A stretch of 64,000 nucleotides of DNA from Rhynchospora pubera. Its lineage: Eukaryota; Streptophyta; Magnoliopsida; Poales; Cyperaceae. A program made the position numbers and the translations under genes. Shown piece after piece: positions 32,944-43,758 of this stretch. A model generated the notes under the pieces. That model saw only the letters and a list, made by a program, of their open reading frames with translations, had not been told where the DNA came from and made no database searches. Location: contig CM051461.1 of assembly GCA_028095005.1 (NCBI GenBank), forward strand, positions 166,504,574 through 166,568,573, read 5' to 3'. The stretch's first letter is position 1, and every line of letters starts with the position of its first letter.

Positions 32944-33218
32944 TCCTCACTCATCCAAACACAATCTTAAGTTTTAAAAATTGAAACTTAAAAGAGGATG
33001 TCTCTTATTGAAAAGCTAGACTATCCATTGTCTCACAAATTGATGATGTTTTTTTTTTAGTTTACTGCCCTTTTATTTCAAATTAGTTTTCTATTTTTTT
33101 TCAAATTTTAATTAGCAAAAAGCTAAAATCACACATGAGGTTTCTTTTTTTAAAAAAATATGATAAATTTGGGCCTTGACCCTATATTTTTCGAAAGAAA
33201 AAAAAAGAACGTGCTCTT

Positions 33219-34126
33219 ACAGTCTGTTTGGTTTTCGAAAAAAGGAAGGAAAATAACAAAGGGGAAGGGAAATAGCAAAATCACCTCGTTTGGATTGCGA
33301 GTTTTTAGGAAGGAAATTTTTTACCAATGGAAATTATTTTTCTTCGCGAGTTCACTTTCTATACAAAAAATATTCCCCCCGATTTGGGGTGTAACAGACG
33401 GAAAGAAACAGCCAACCTTTCCTGTGGACAATGATGCCCCTAAAATTGAGATTTCTTATTACAAGTCACACCTTCCTCTGGTTGAAAATCAAAGTATTTG
33501 CTTCTCTCGAGCTTCGTCCTTTCGTGAGTTGCTATTTCTATGTTTGGGTCTTCAGAAGTTGATTTATAAATTTAATCATATGTGTCCGTATTCTACTGAT
33601 TCTTTAACCATGTTCGAAAAAAAAATAATGGAGTTCCATAGCAAAAGTTAAAATAGTTCGACAGGCCTTTAACTATGTATAATGAGGTGGTACTGCTAGC
33701 AATGTAGATGTAGAATTGATTAAAAAAAATGTAAATCTGCTTACTTTAATTTTCGATCAAGACTTTATACTAAGTCTGATTAGGCCCTCTTCTAATATTA
33801 TATGTACTTTTAACTTCATAAGATTGCAATTCTTCTTTTGAGTTGGAAAGAAACACGATAGATCATTTTATGCAATATGATTTTTGAGTCTAAAATGAAA
33901 TCAAGGTCATAATGGTCATTTATTTTTAATTAGTCATGTTTTACCTCCTTTTAGTTTGATCACCCAAACATGAAAAAACATGAGAAGGATAATTTTTTTT
34001 CTTTCCTTCCAATAATTATCCAAACAAATGGATGTAAATATTTTTCCATTCCATTCCATTCCATCCCCTTCCCTCTTGTATTTTTCCTTACTTCCTATTT
34101 TTTTACTGAAAACCAAACACAGTGTA
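33219..34126. repeat. Possible 0.9-kb element with inverted ends
   Basis: The left end CAGTCTGTTTGGTTTTCG, followed by AAAAAAGGAAGGAAAAT, matches in inverted orientation ACTGAAAACCAAACACAGTG near 34105-34124. The interior includes a TCCATTCCATTCCATTCC microsatellite at about 34045-34065. Ends are approximate, no target duplication was identified, and the 163-codon frame inside (33160-33651) is not credible. Confidence 0.4.
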
Positions 34127-35023
34127 AAGATCAAGAGGTGAAACATGCCCTCAGAAAATTTCCAAAACCGGCATCGCGAAAAATTAACTATTGTGTCTTC
34201 CTGCTTGTTTCTCCAGTTATTATTCGTCTTCTGCTATGTAATTTATGTTGACAACTACATATTATTCGATATCTCTAAATACTTATATTTCCTGACCGCG
34301 CAGTATATCATAATTTAAAATATTTCTAAATAGTTAATCATGAAAATTTTTTTGGCATAAATTTTATCAATGCAGGTCTCCTTTTGGAGACTACGATCAA
34401 AAAAAATAATAATAATAATCATGTGATCAAGAGGCATATTTCTAGAAATATAAAGGTTGGATGGAGCTTCATTTTATTTAATTATGTCACGGAACATGAA
34501 ATATTGTTCACCTATAAACAAGGTGGAGTTCCTCAACAGTCTACCGGTGATTATTACTCATAGACCTAATAATAATATTTTGAGCACAAAGAAAGATTGG
34601 CATTCTATGATTGAAAATTCCGTTAATTAATACAAGGGACTTAATTTCGAATAAATTAATATCCAGAAACGGTAAAGAATCTACTCGATCGTTTCCAAAT
34701 GAGAAAATGTATTATTGAAGCAATCGAAATGTTTTCCTTCGAGGCCGGACAAGAGGTGGTGCCGTAGAGGACAGTTTTCATAATTAAGGTAGGGTCCATA
34801 TAGTCTATGGTGAAATTAGAGCTTTTGCATGGTTGATTTGGAGTGTAATTTTGAGAGTGTTTAGTCTGTAAAACGTTATGCTTTTGTTTCTATAATGAAA
34901 CAGGTAGCTGTGAAAAAGCTACTTTTTTCAAAAAAAAAAAGTCTATAGTGAAATTGAACCCTTGAACTTTAAAGTTCTATTTTTTTTCTTTCCTTTTGAG
35001 TTTTGATTCATATTCATACCCGT
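34127..35023. other. Gene-free AT-rich spacer
   Basis: No reading frame, repeat or motif that could be supported. Confidence 0.4.
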
Positions 35024-35677
35024 CAGGGGCGTAGCTAGGATTTTATGTAAGGAGGGTCCATAATTTTTTTAAAAAAATTATATATATTACAACGTTTAAT
35101 ATAGATATAGTATAACAATATTTTTCAAACAAACAATTCTAAAATAATGTAATTAAAAAAATTTTCATCAAAAATCGAATAAATCTATAACAACAACACA
35201 AAAAAAATAACATATTAAATATCCAAAATAATAATTCAAGGCAATCAATAAAGTAAAAATCTATAACGAGATTTTCTGATAATTTTACATAATAGGTTCA
35301 TTAGAAATTTCATTGAACACATCTCTTTCTATATATGTTACAAGACAATCATTCATCCAACTATCTCCCATTCTATTTCTAAGTTTTGTCTTAATAAGAT
35401 TCATTGCTGAGAATACCTGTTCGACAGATGCTGTTGCCACCGGTGAAATGTTCGTTCGCTACTCGCTAGTTCCTTCACGACGGAGACGGGAGAAGGCAAA
35501 CAGGCAAGTCGGAGAAGGAGGAAACAAATCAATTTCTGATTTTCTAAGATGGGTCCTATGAATTTTTTAGATGGGTCCATATAATTTTTTTTATTTACAT
35601 ACAAGTCCTACTCTAAGTACATTTCTTTTCCAAGGTGAGTCCCTGGACCCACCAATCAAAGTGTGTCTTCGCCCCTG
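35024..35677 (-). mobile_element. 654-bp deleted hAT transposon
   Basis: Termini CAGGGGCGTAGCTAGGA and CTTCGCCCCTG match the common plant hAT ends. The flanking octamers ATACCCGT and GTACCAGT agree at six of eight positions, consistent with an aged 8-bp target duplication. A remnant of the transposase C-terminus lies at 35285-35430 on the minus strand. Confidence 0.75.
35285..35430 (-). pseudogene. hAT transposase C-terminal (dimerisation) remnant
   Basis: Minus-strand translation includes LSAMNLIKTKLRNRMGDSWM, then NDCLVTYIERDVF, and stops after NEPIM. This is the conserved end of the hAT family dimerisation region (TTF-type/zf-MYM1-like hAT proteins). Everything upstream in the transposase is missing, so this is a dead fragment inside the deleted hAT element. 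Confidence 0.8.
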
Positions 35678-35685
35678 GTACCAGT

Positions 35686-36447
35686 ATAATACTTAACACG
35701 ATTCCAAAATTCATTAAAAAAAAATTAAAATAAAGCATTGTCAACTTGTTTGGGTTAGGAGAGAAGAAAAGAAAAGAAAATTTTAAACCATTCTTGTTTA
35801 GTAATTTTGGTTGAATATTTATTAGAATCTAAAGGTTAATAAATATTATATTTAGTTTTGTCAAATAATGTATAACGAAGACGAGGCCAACCAAACATAA
35901 AAGAATAATTTTCTTATGTTCTATTGTATCTCTTCTTACTCTTCACCTCTTTTTTCGTTCTCATGTGAACTTAGACAATCTCGTTTCCTATCCCACCAAG
36001 AAGGTTACAGTAAATTGTGTCATCTTTCATGTAAAATTTACCGTCGTTTTGTCAAAAATCTAAAACAAGTACATGTTAGATAATGAACATAGTGATTAGT
36101 AGAATGATACAATGCTATGCGCGCGACCATCATTATTTCAAGAAGTTATAATGCTTTTGTGTTAATTAATGGATTTGCCAGAGAACCAATTCTATTGGCT
36201 GGTGGAATACCACTAACTGAAAGCGGGGCAGGCTTCCTCTAGAGTTATATTCCTATGTATATAAAAATGTTCTTTGAGTCATCTCAAGAGCCAATTGGCC
36301 AAATTCCGAATCTTTTATTTATTGGATCTGATGATGACTGCTATTGGAAAATTCTTACAAAGCCGGCCTAGAGGAATATAATGAATAAAAGAAATTATAA
36401 TTCACAGTGAATAAAAAAGAATAAAATCTCAAGACAGTATGTATATC

Positions 36448-36475
<28 letters not shown>
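35686..36475. other. Gene-free spacer ending in a TA microsatellite
   Basis: No gene seen. The stretch ends in an alternating TA tract (about 36449-36475) that borders the first of two adjacent foldback elements. Confidence 0.5.
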
Positions 36476-36496
<21 letters not shown>

Positions 36497-36886
36497 CCTT
36501 CAATCAAAGCGCTTTGACCGGAGTCTCGGTTAAACCCCGTCAGATTTCAATTTTGAAAATTCAAATGACCGATCCAAACCGTCAAATATGATCTCCATAT
36601 TGAAATCTTTTTACAGACCAGAATTTTTATTTTTTTGAATTTTAAAAAATCGTTAATCTAATTTGTTCTGAACCCTACAAAAATTGTTGTTTTTGAAAAT
36701 CCGAAAAAAATACTTAAAAATTAAAAAAATGAAAATTTTGGTCGGCAAGGAGATTTCAATATGGAGATCATATTTGACGGTTCGGATCGGTCATTTGAAC
36801 TTTCAAAATTGAGAACTGACGGAGTTGAACCGGGACTCCAGTCAAAGCGCTTTGATTGAATCCTTTCTCTTTCTCTCTCTCTCTCT
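36476..36886. mobile_element. 411-bp foldback MITE, Mutator-like family
   Basis: The arms start with a GAGAGA run and then TTCAATCAAAGCGCTTTGAC, and the far end is the inverted copy. The interior contains CCAAACCGTCAAATATGATC followed by CCATATTGAAATC, shared with the elements at 2571, 36900 and 48485. It is bordered by TA repeats on both sides, so the exact target duplication cannot be read. Confidence 0.75.
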
Positions 36887-36899
36887 ATATATATATATA

Positions 36900-37297
36900 G
36901 AGGTGGGATAAAGTGACATAGATGGCAATGCCATAGATGTCTTTTTTGAGTCAGTTTTTGAAGATCCGAAATTCAATCAGTCAATCCAAACCGTTCAAAT
37001 TGATCTACATATTGAAATACCATTGGAGACTAAATTTTACATTTTTTGAATTTTTTTGCTATTTATTTTGATATGTTCAAATTGGAGGGTCTGAAATACT
37101 CCAATTATAATGTTTTTTATAAATATCATAATAAATAGCAGAAACATTTTAAAAAAATGTAAAATTTGGTCTCCAAGGGTATTTTAATATGGTGAACAAC
37201 TTGAACGGTTCGAATTGAGCATTTGAATTTTGGATCTCGAAAAACGACTCTATGGCACGGGACCCTCTGTGCCATCTATGGCACATTAGCCATTCTC
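36900..37297. mobile_element. About 398-bp foldback MITE, Mutator-like family
   Basis: Inverted arms begin GAGGTGGGATAAAGTGACAT (left) and, inverted, GAGAATGGCTAATGTGCCAT (right). The interior carries CCAAACCGTTCAAATTGATC and CATATTGAAATACC, the family signature. It starts 13 bp after the previous element; only TA repeat separates them. Confidence 0.7.
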
Positions 37298-37461
37298 TAT
37301 ATATATATGCATAGTGTAATAAAGGAAAAATAAAGGTCTGGAGAAAAGAGGTTGTTTGGTGGATGCTCAGGACATGAGAGAAACTGTCAAACAAAATCAG
37401 ATATGATGCACCCCAATTACATTGATACCACTAAAAAAAAAAGAGATGATAGTTACACTAT

Positions 37462-37609
37462 GGTTCCGTTTGGATGGTGTGGGAATAAGAAGAATAAGGG
37501 AAGAAGTATTGAGAAGTGTGTAACTTTGTGAAGAGTTTGAATTGTTTATAATAAATTTGAGAGTACGAAGAAGCTATTCCCTTGTACTTGCTCCCGTCCA
37601 AACGGAGCC
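37462..37609. mobile_element. Small MITE, CGTTTGGAT family
   Basis: 148 bp beginning GGTTCCGTTTGGATGGTGTG and ending GTCCAAACGGAGCC, flanked by TAT on both sides. Very similar to the copy split at 32232-32364. Confidence 0.65.
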
Positions 37610-38150
37610 TATATTAATCCAAAATGTCGGTGTTCATATATATTCATGCTTTTCTTTTCTTTTTTTTTAAAAAAGAAAAATCTCTACAATGGGCTTCGGA
37701 TCCCAGTTAACCGTAAAAACATGCTCGGAAGAAAATAATTTCATAGATATGCATGTGATATCTTTGATCAATGCATGACATTTTTCATCGAGGGTTCCGT
37801 TGACTAGTTTTTCTAACCCATTTAGGACTAATATTTCCAAATCGGATCCTATTGAAGTCATAAAAACAATGAAACATATATAGTTAGATTGCACTTGAAA
37901 CATTTTCCCGATTTGAGGTCTATGAATATTTTAGAAGTATTTAAATGAAACAAAAGAAGTAAAGAACTAATATAAAAATAACGAGCTATTGTTTTGATGC
38001 TTTCAATTATGCAAATTCTTGTTTTAAAATTTTCATATCATGCAATCCCCCTAATATCAAACACGACTTAAGTGGGACTATGCTCTCTATTTAACATTCG
38101 GGATTTTTTGTTTTCAACCGGCTCAAAACTACAAGGTTGTGTGCTTTTGC
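37610..38150. other. Gene-free spacer
   Basis: AT-rich, with no supported gene or element. Confidence 0.4.
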
Positions 38151-38199
38151 TTATTTAGTTTTGGGAAATTGATTAGTGTCATCTTCCATTTTACAATCT

Positions 38200-39110
38200 C
38201 TGTCATCGTTTCCTCTAGCGAAATGCTCTCCTCTCCTCATCCAACGAAACGCTCACCTCGCCTCACCCAGCGAAGCACTCCCCTCTCCTCACCCAGCGTA
38301 ACCACGTTCCCTCTCCCTTCTTCGCACCCTTCTGTCTCTCTTTCTTCCCTCTCTGCGTCTCTCTCCCTTCCTTCCGTGCTTCAGATTTTGTTCATTTTGT
38401 TTATTGCATCTGTTCAATTTGTTATTTTAATTGTTCATTTTGTTTTGCTGTGCATTAAAATTCTGTGTTTATTTTATGTCTCACTTTGTTGGTGTATATG
38501 TTCACTTTGTTCATTCATATGTTCAATTTGTTATTCTATATGTTCAATTTGTTTTGATGTGCATCAGACTTCTGTGTTTATTTTATGTCTCACTTTGTTG
38601 GTGTATATGTTCACTTTATTCATTCATATGTTCAATTTGTTATTTCTATGTGTTCAATTTGTTTTGCTGTGCGTCAGATTTCTGTGTTTATTTTATGTCT
38701 CACTTTGTTGGTGTATATTTTCACTTTGTTCATACATATGTTCAATTTGTTATTCTACATGTTCAATTTGTTTTGTTGCTTGTCAGATTTATGTGTTTAT
38801 TTTATGTCTCACTTTGTTAGTGTATATGTTCACTTTGTTCATTCATATGTTCAGATTGTTACTTTTATGTGTTCAATTTGTTTTACATTCTCACTATTTG
38901 ATGAAAAAATTATCATTGATGAAGGAGACAAAGGAAAGACAGAGAAGAGAAGAAAATGCATGGAGGTAGAATGAGAGTGAAGAGGGACAGAGGGGAGTGT
39001 GGCAGAGAAGGGAAGAGAGGAGGTGGAGAAGTTGAACGCGCTAGGGAAGGAGAGCGCGCGTGAGAGGAGAGAGCGGATGGAGAGCGCGCGTGAGAGGAGA
39101 GGGAGCGGAA
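38200..39110. repeat. Second pyrimidine / tandem-repeat / purine element
   Basis: 38200-38380 is CT-rich with CTCACCCAGCGAA-type repeats. 38460-38880 holds four tandem units of 109-110 bp marked by TCTGTGTTTATTTTATGTCT at about 38462, 38571, 38681 and 38790 (the last copy varies), each with several TTCAATTTGTT sub-repeats. 38920-39110 is purine-rich (GGAGAGCGCGCGTGAGAGGA twice). All three forward frames are open because the unit lacks stops and its length is not a multiple of three, so the 276-codon Cys/Leu-rich frame at 38139-38969 is judged an artefact. The layout matches the element at 5.9-7.7 kb although the repeat sequences differ. Confidence 0.6.
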
Positions 39111-39556
39111 ATTCTATTTTTGATTAGCGATGGTATTTTTACCGATGGTGGTTATAATTCCTGTTTAGTTTCCATTTATCAAAAAAAAAAGAAAAGGATG
39201 TTCAACAAAATTGTGGAATTTTAAAAAATAAAAAAGAAAATATGCTTCGATTTCATACTATTTGGCTCAGTGTTCAACAGATTTTATATCATGGAATGGA
39301 ACGGACCGAAGGGTGACGTAGTGATGTTAGACCTATTTTGTAATTTTGAAAATGCCACTATTCCGCAACGTGCCAACGTCACCTATACTATAAAATAGTA
39401 GAAGGTAGAACAGAAAAGCGTCAAAATGTAGAAAAAGAGAGGTTTTACTGCAAAAATTCATTTCATATTTACTACAAAAAAATATGTTTTTTTTTTCACA
39501 ACTTTTATTCGACAACTATGCCTCCATAATTTCATATTCTTTCACCACTTATTCTC
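39111..39556. other. Gene-free spacer
   Basis: No supported gene or element. Confidence 0.4.
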
Positions 39557-39713
39557 GGGCCGTTTCGATCGCTTAGGAATAAGAGGAATAGTCTCTTCCT
39601 AGACGGAAATTTATTTATAACCATCCAAATTCTTCACAAAGTTACACACTTTCCAATGTTTTCCGCCTAGAAAAAAACTATTCTTCTTATTCCTAAACGA
39701 TCCAAACGGCCCC
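39557..39713. mobile_element. Small MITE, CGTTTGGAT family
   Basis: Inverted repeat beginning GGGCCGTTTCGATCGCTTAG and ending CGATCCAAACGGCCCC, with the internal GTTACACACTTTCCAATG block shared with the 43591 copy. Flanking triplets do not match. Confidence 0.6.
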
Positions 39714-41101
39714 TGCAGCCCCGCAGAGTTGAAGTCTCCATTTTTTATTTTTAATATCCCATTGAACTTGTACAATTTTGAACTCTGCTTTTTTTTTTCC
39801 CACACAAAACATGTCACCTTAATAAATTGTAATTGTTGTAATTATCTAGTTTAGTTCTTATCTCTGATTTTTGTTCCTCCAATAATCATGGACATGGCCA
39901 TTTATCTTTTCTAAATGTAATGTTCAAAAGGAGAAGGCACTATCAGATAGTCAACTGTTATGGCGACATGGTTAGGTGGCTTTGATGAAATTATTTCATT
40001 ATTAATCAATTATACCTTGTCGTTTTATCGAACTTTAGCCACTATCCTTGCATTGTAAGAACTAACAATTCAATCTAAATTCTAACTGCTTGCATCACAA
40101 CTTACAAAAAATAGTATGTGGGATGATGTCTTGCTAGCCCTTATGCCAGCTACAACAGAAACCATGCTGCATTTAATTTCTTACTGATCTCATTTGTGGC
40201 CGCATACAATCAAACAGTATAGTTAGTTATTTTGGACCATTATGTAAGACCTTTCCTTTTTCATAAAGGAACTAGCCCAATAAAATTGTGACTTTACTAA
40301 GGTCTTCATGATATTTGAGTGAAACATATCTTACAAAATTCTTGAAAATTCACGAGATCTAACACATTCAATTTTAAATAGGAATTGGATCGGCAATTTG
40401 GTAATTGATGATATCCCTAGAAAAGGATAAGCAGTTTTATAAATTTTCAATAATCTAGGGACTTGTTCCATAGAATTTTTAATTATCAATCGCACTTTTT
40501 TATTGCGATTAGTTGAGGATATCCCCAGAAAAGGATAAGAAGACACTGACAAGTGACAACCAGTTTGGTAGTTGAGTAAAAGTATTGAATTGATAGACTC
40601 TAAATTATTCACACCTTAAAAATTATTTTCTGAAAAGAACATTCTAGACCCTCAATACATGAAAAAAATAAATAAAGTTGCAATAATTTTCTGAGAAGGG
40701 AAAAATAACAGCGAATAATCAATAGTCCTAAATAGAGAATCACAATTTTACAATTCTCCCCCAAAAAGGAAAATGCTTGACCCAAAAAGGAAAAGGTGGA
40801 AGTTCCATAGACTTTTTGCTTCCATTTTCCACCACATTATTACATTTCCCCCGGACTAAAAATTATGTATTACAGAAAGGGGTAAAATGTAAAAGAAGAA
40901 TCCCACAAAAATTACACTTTACTGATTTCACTCCCAGTACAATCGATTCTACATCCAGTCTAATGACAGCAAGCAAATCCAAATATCCAATCCAGGAAAT
41001 CAGAAACCATGCATTTAGCGGTCCTCCTGAATTTCTGAAACCAAAACAAAAACCAGAATAAAAAACCCCAAAGAAAGTTTACCTTTACCCCCCTGAAAGA
41101 A
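39714..41101. other. Gene-free spacer and PYL 3' region
   Basis: No gene seen. A 22-bp direct repeat around GATATCCC(T/C)AGAAAAGGAT occurs near 40410 and 40511. The last few hundred bases before 41102 are the probable 3' UTR of the minus-strand PYL gene. Confidence 0.45.
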
Positions 41102-41722
41102 TCAGGAATCTGCACCCGGAGCCACCGCAGCCGCCTCAGCCTCAGCCAAAGACTTGAGCTTCTGGAGATTCAATTTGATGACTGTATCAGCAAAGAGCCT
41201 GGTATCCTCCTCGCTATTTCCCTCCGGCACATCCACCACGTACGATTCCAAAACAACGGTCCAGATCTCGCCTCCTTCTTCGAACTGATTCACAGTCGTT
41301 ACGCTTCTGTAGTTTTGCAACCGATGCTCTCCGCCTATGATGGTGAACCCAGCGATCTTTCTCTCCTCGTCTAACACATCCAACCTCTCGGTGCTTGTGC
41401 TCGCTGGTAGACCAGAGATGACGCTGAGCTCTCTTAAGCATCCGACCTGGACCCCACCTCCGCCTTTGATCGAGCAGTTCCGGATGAAGTGCTTGTAGAT
41501 CTGAGGACAGTCGAAGCGACGCACGAAGGACCACACGAAGCTGGACGGAGATCGGATCCGCTGCGACAGGAGCGAGGAGCATCGGCCCGGACCCACCTGG
41601 TAGGTGTGGTAGGCGTCGATGGTGGGGCCCAGGGAGGCGAACTCGGCCGGAGTTAGGCCGACGGGAGGTTGCTGTACGGGCGGAGAAGGTTCTGAGGCTT
41701 GAGCTGCTGTTGCTTCTTCCAT
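41102..41722 (-). CDS. Abscisic acid receptor, PYR1/PYL1 type
   Basis: An intronless START-like (Bet v 1 fold) receptor of 206 residues. On binding abscisic acid it closes its gate and inhibits clade A PP2C phosphatases, releasing SnRK2 kinases, in cytosol and nucleus. The gate loop SGLPA is at 103-107 and the latch HRL at 133-135. The pocket lysine equivalent is K77 (in YKHFI), with E112 (TSTERL) and R134 also conserved. The C-terminal helix block VPEGNSEEDTRLFADTVIKL is typical. Sequence and the histidine after the pocket lysine (H78) fit the PYR1/PYL1 subgroup, whose members are usually dimeric without hormone; this placement is by recognition, not phylogeny. The N-terminal 20 residues are Ala/Pro/Gln-rich. 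The start is the first in-frame ATG and the length fits the family. Confidence 0.95.
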   Translation of the reverse strand: MEEATAAQASEPSPPVQQPPVGLTPAEFASLGPTIDAYHTYQVGPGRCSSLLSQRIRSPSSFVWSFVRRFDCPQIYKHFIRNCSIKGGGGVQVGCLRELSVISGLPASTSTERLDVLDEERKIAGFTIIGGEHRLQNYRSVTTVNQFEEGGEIWTVVLESYVVDVPEGNSEEDTRLFADTVIKLNLQKLKSLAEAEAAAVAPGADS

Positions 41723-43590
41723 TCCTTTTTTTCCTCTCTCACTCTTTCCCTTTTTGAACTATTGGAAGTTGGAAGAGTATATTAATTGGGTGTGTTTTGG
41801 ATCGCGAGGTTTGGGCTCTAGAGATAGAAATAGGTGTTTTAGACTTTAGTGGATTGGGAGTTGGGACGTGGGGCTAATTGTATTATTTTATCATTTTATT
41901 GGGTTTTTTTTATTTCTTGCCATTGGAAAGAAAAATTACATTCCGGCCTCTTTTTCTCTTTCTTGTTTTTTTTTTTTTGTTTAAACTCTGTACGTATTAT
42001 TACGTAATAATAATTCTTCACGCGAATATTCGAATGTATATAACAAACCTATATTTATTAGCAAACAATTTATATATTAACTAACTTATAGACATAGAAA
42101 GTTATGCAACTAGACCTTAGTGTAGTCGTTCGATATTTAAAAAAAAAAAAAAAACTTGAAATCACAACAATCAATCGAAGTTTGCAATTTTTTGTATATA
42201 CAAAATATGTTCAACGTACTAGCATCATATCATTTATCTAATAATACAAAAAAAATTAATTAAATCTTAGAAATAACAAACAAAGTTTTGTAATTAGAAC
42301 AATCGTGTTATAAAAATCTCGACCCACAGATGGTTCGTATATCCGACCCTTCAAGATTTAGGATATGAAATTTAAATCCATCTCTTAATTAGATCTAATT
42401 TTAAAGTTTCCAGTCCTTTAAGATAATTAAGCCATAATATTTTGTGAAAAAATAAAATTTATCTCGTTGTGATATTGTAAAAATAAAACGATAACCAAAT
42501 TTCATATCTCGAAATTTCTAAATTCTTACAAGTACTGTATTAAAGACATCAAGATAGTCTTTAGTTCTCACTATAACAAAGAAGGTCAAAGGGAAAAAAA
42601 AATATATACTATTTATTGTACATGCGTGCAATGATGCATACAAGATATAATTCATATATACTTTTATATGTAAATGTAACGCGTTCACATCAATAATTGA
42701 AAAACTTTGAATTTTTTTATACAATATCACAAAGGTGAAAGAAGAGAACCAGCTCTTGGTCTAGTGGCTTAGACCTTCAACAGAAAAACTCAACAGTTTA
42801 CTATAATCCATTCGCAGTACTTCTTTTTCATTCTATGATAATTTACAAAATAAATTCAGAATTCTTTATTTTTGACAATTATACATTATTTAAGAAATAT
42901 ATAAGACCAATAGTTCTTGTATTTATCGTATACAACTTTTAATGTCAACGGTACAAATAGATTATAACAAATTACTGTCAACATAACATCAGAAGTAATG
43001 CCTAGTAAAACTATGTCAACGGTACAATTAAATTCTGTTATAGTGAAAATGTCAACCATCTCCGTTACAGTCTACCATCTATGACTCTACGCGTGGTTCG
43101 TATATATCGGGACAATCAAATAATCAATAAACGCCGTTTTGGTCAGATCTTTCATAAATGATAAATCGTAATTTGCCATTTTGGTCCCTGTTATGTATCA
43201 GTTTCAAGTCTGAACCACTTAAATAATATAATAAGGACAAAGGGGCTACCCACTAATGAAATTCCTTTGCCTCTTCTCCCAACAGCAACAAGTCAACAAA
43301 CCAATGAAAATCGCTGATGGGTTTTCTATGATGTAATAATTAATATTTTATTTTTGTATTTTAAAAAATCGAGGGTTCCATTTTGTCTGGAGATTGGTGT
43401 GGACACGTGGCAACAGTATAATTACTGCAGCGACAAATAACATGTACAAGCAATTAGCTCGGACTTGTACAATTCGATCTACGTATAGAACTATGTAGCA
43501 TACCAAATTTACTTTATTTATTTTTACTAGTTTTCCACATGCAAAGGAAATTTTTGAGTTCACCAAAATTTCCATAAGCATCTTATCTAT
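41723..43590. other. PYL upstream region, no other gene
   Basis: AT-rich region upstream of the minus-strand PYL gene. A clear TATA box was not identified; ATTAATATAC (minus strand) near 41775 is a weak candidate. No other gene is supported. Confidence 0.4.
43404..43411. promoter_or_regulatory. G-box / ABRE-like motif
   Basis: CACGTGGC within GGACACGTGGCAAC is a textbook bZIP (ABRE/G-box) site. It lies about 1.7 kb upstream of the PYL start, so a role in that gene is only possible, not shown. Confidence 0.3.
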
Positions 43591-43748
43591 GACCCGTTTG
43601 GATCGTATGTGATAGAAGAAATAGTTTCTTTCTAGATATGAATTTATTATAAACAGTCCAAACTCTTCACAAAAAGTTACACACTTTCCAATACTTTCCG
43701 CCTAGGAATAAGCTATTCCTCTTATTTCTAAGCAATCCAAACGGAGCC
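43591..43748. mobile_element. Small MITE, CGTTTGGAT family
   Basis: Begins GACCCGTTTGGATCGTATGT and ends CAATCCAAACGGAGCC. Its right end directly abuts the target duplication of the large Mutator-like element. Confidence 0.6.
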
Positions 43749-43758
43749 ATAAATTTAT

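Noticed and set aside
33160..33651. 163-codon frame
   Set aside because: It covers the putative left end of a repeat element, is Lys/Phe-rich from AT-rich sequence and resembles no protein.
38139..38969. 276-codon Cys/Leu-rich frame, with two more long frames overlapping it
   Set aside because: It spans a tandem repeat of 109-110 bp. All three forward frames are open because the T-rich unit lacks stops and rotates frame. No family resemblance; not called as a gene.
42748..42790. tRNA or SINE head (TGGTCTAGTGG resembles a Pol III A box)
   Set aside because: No B box or cloverleaf follows; a lone A-box match is expected by chance.
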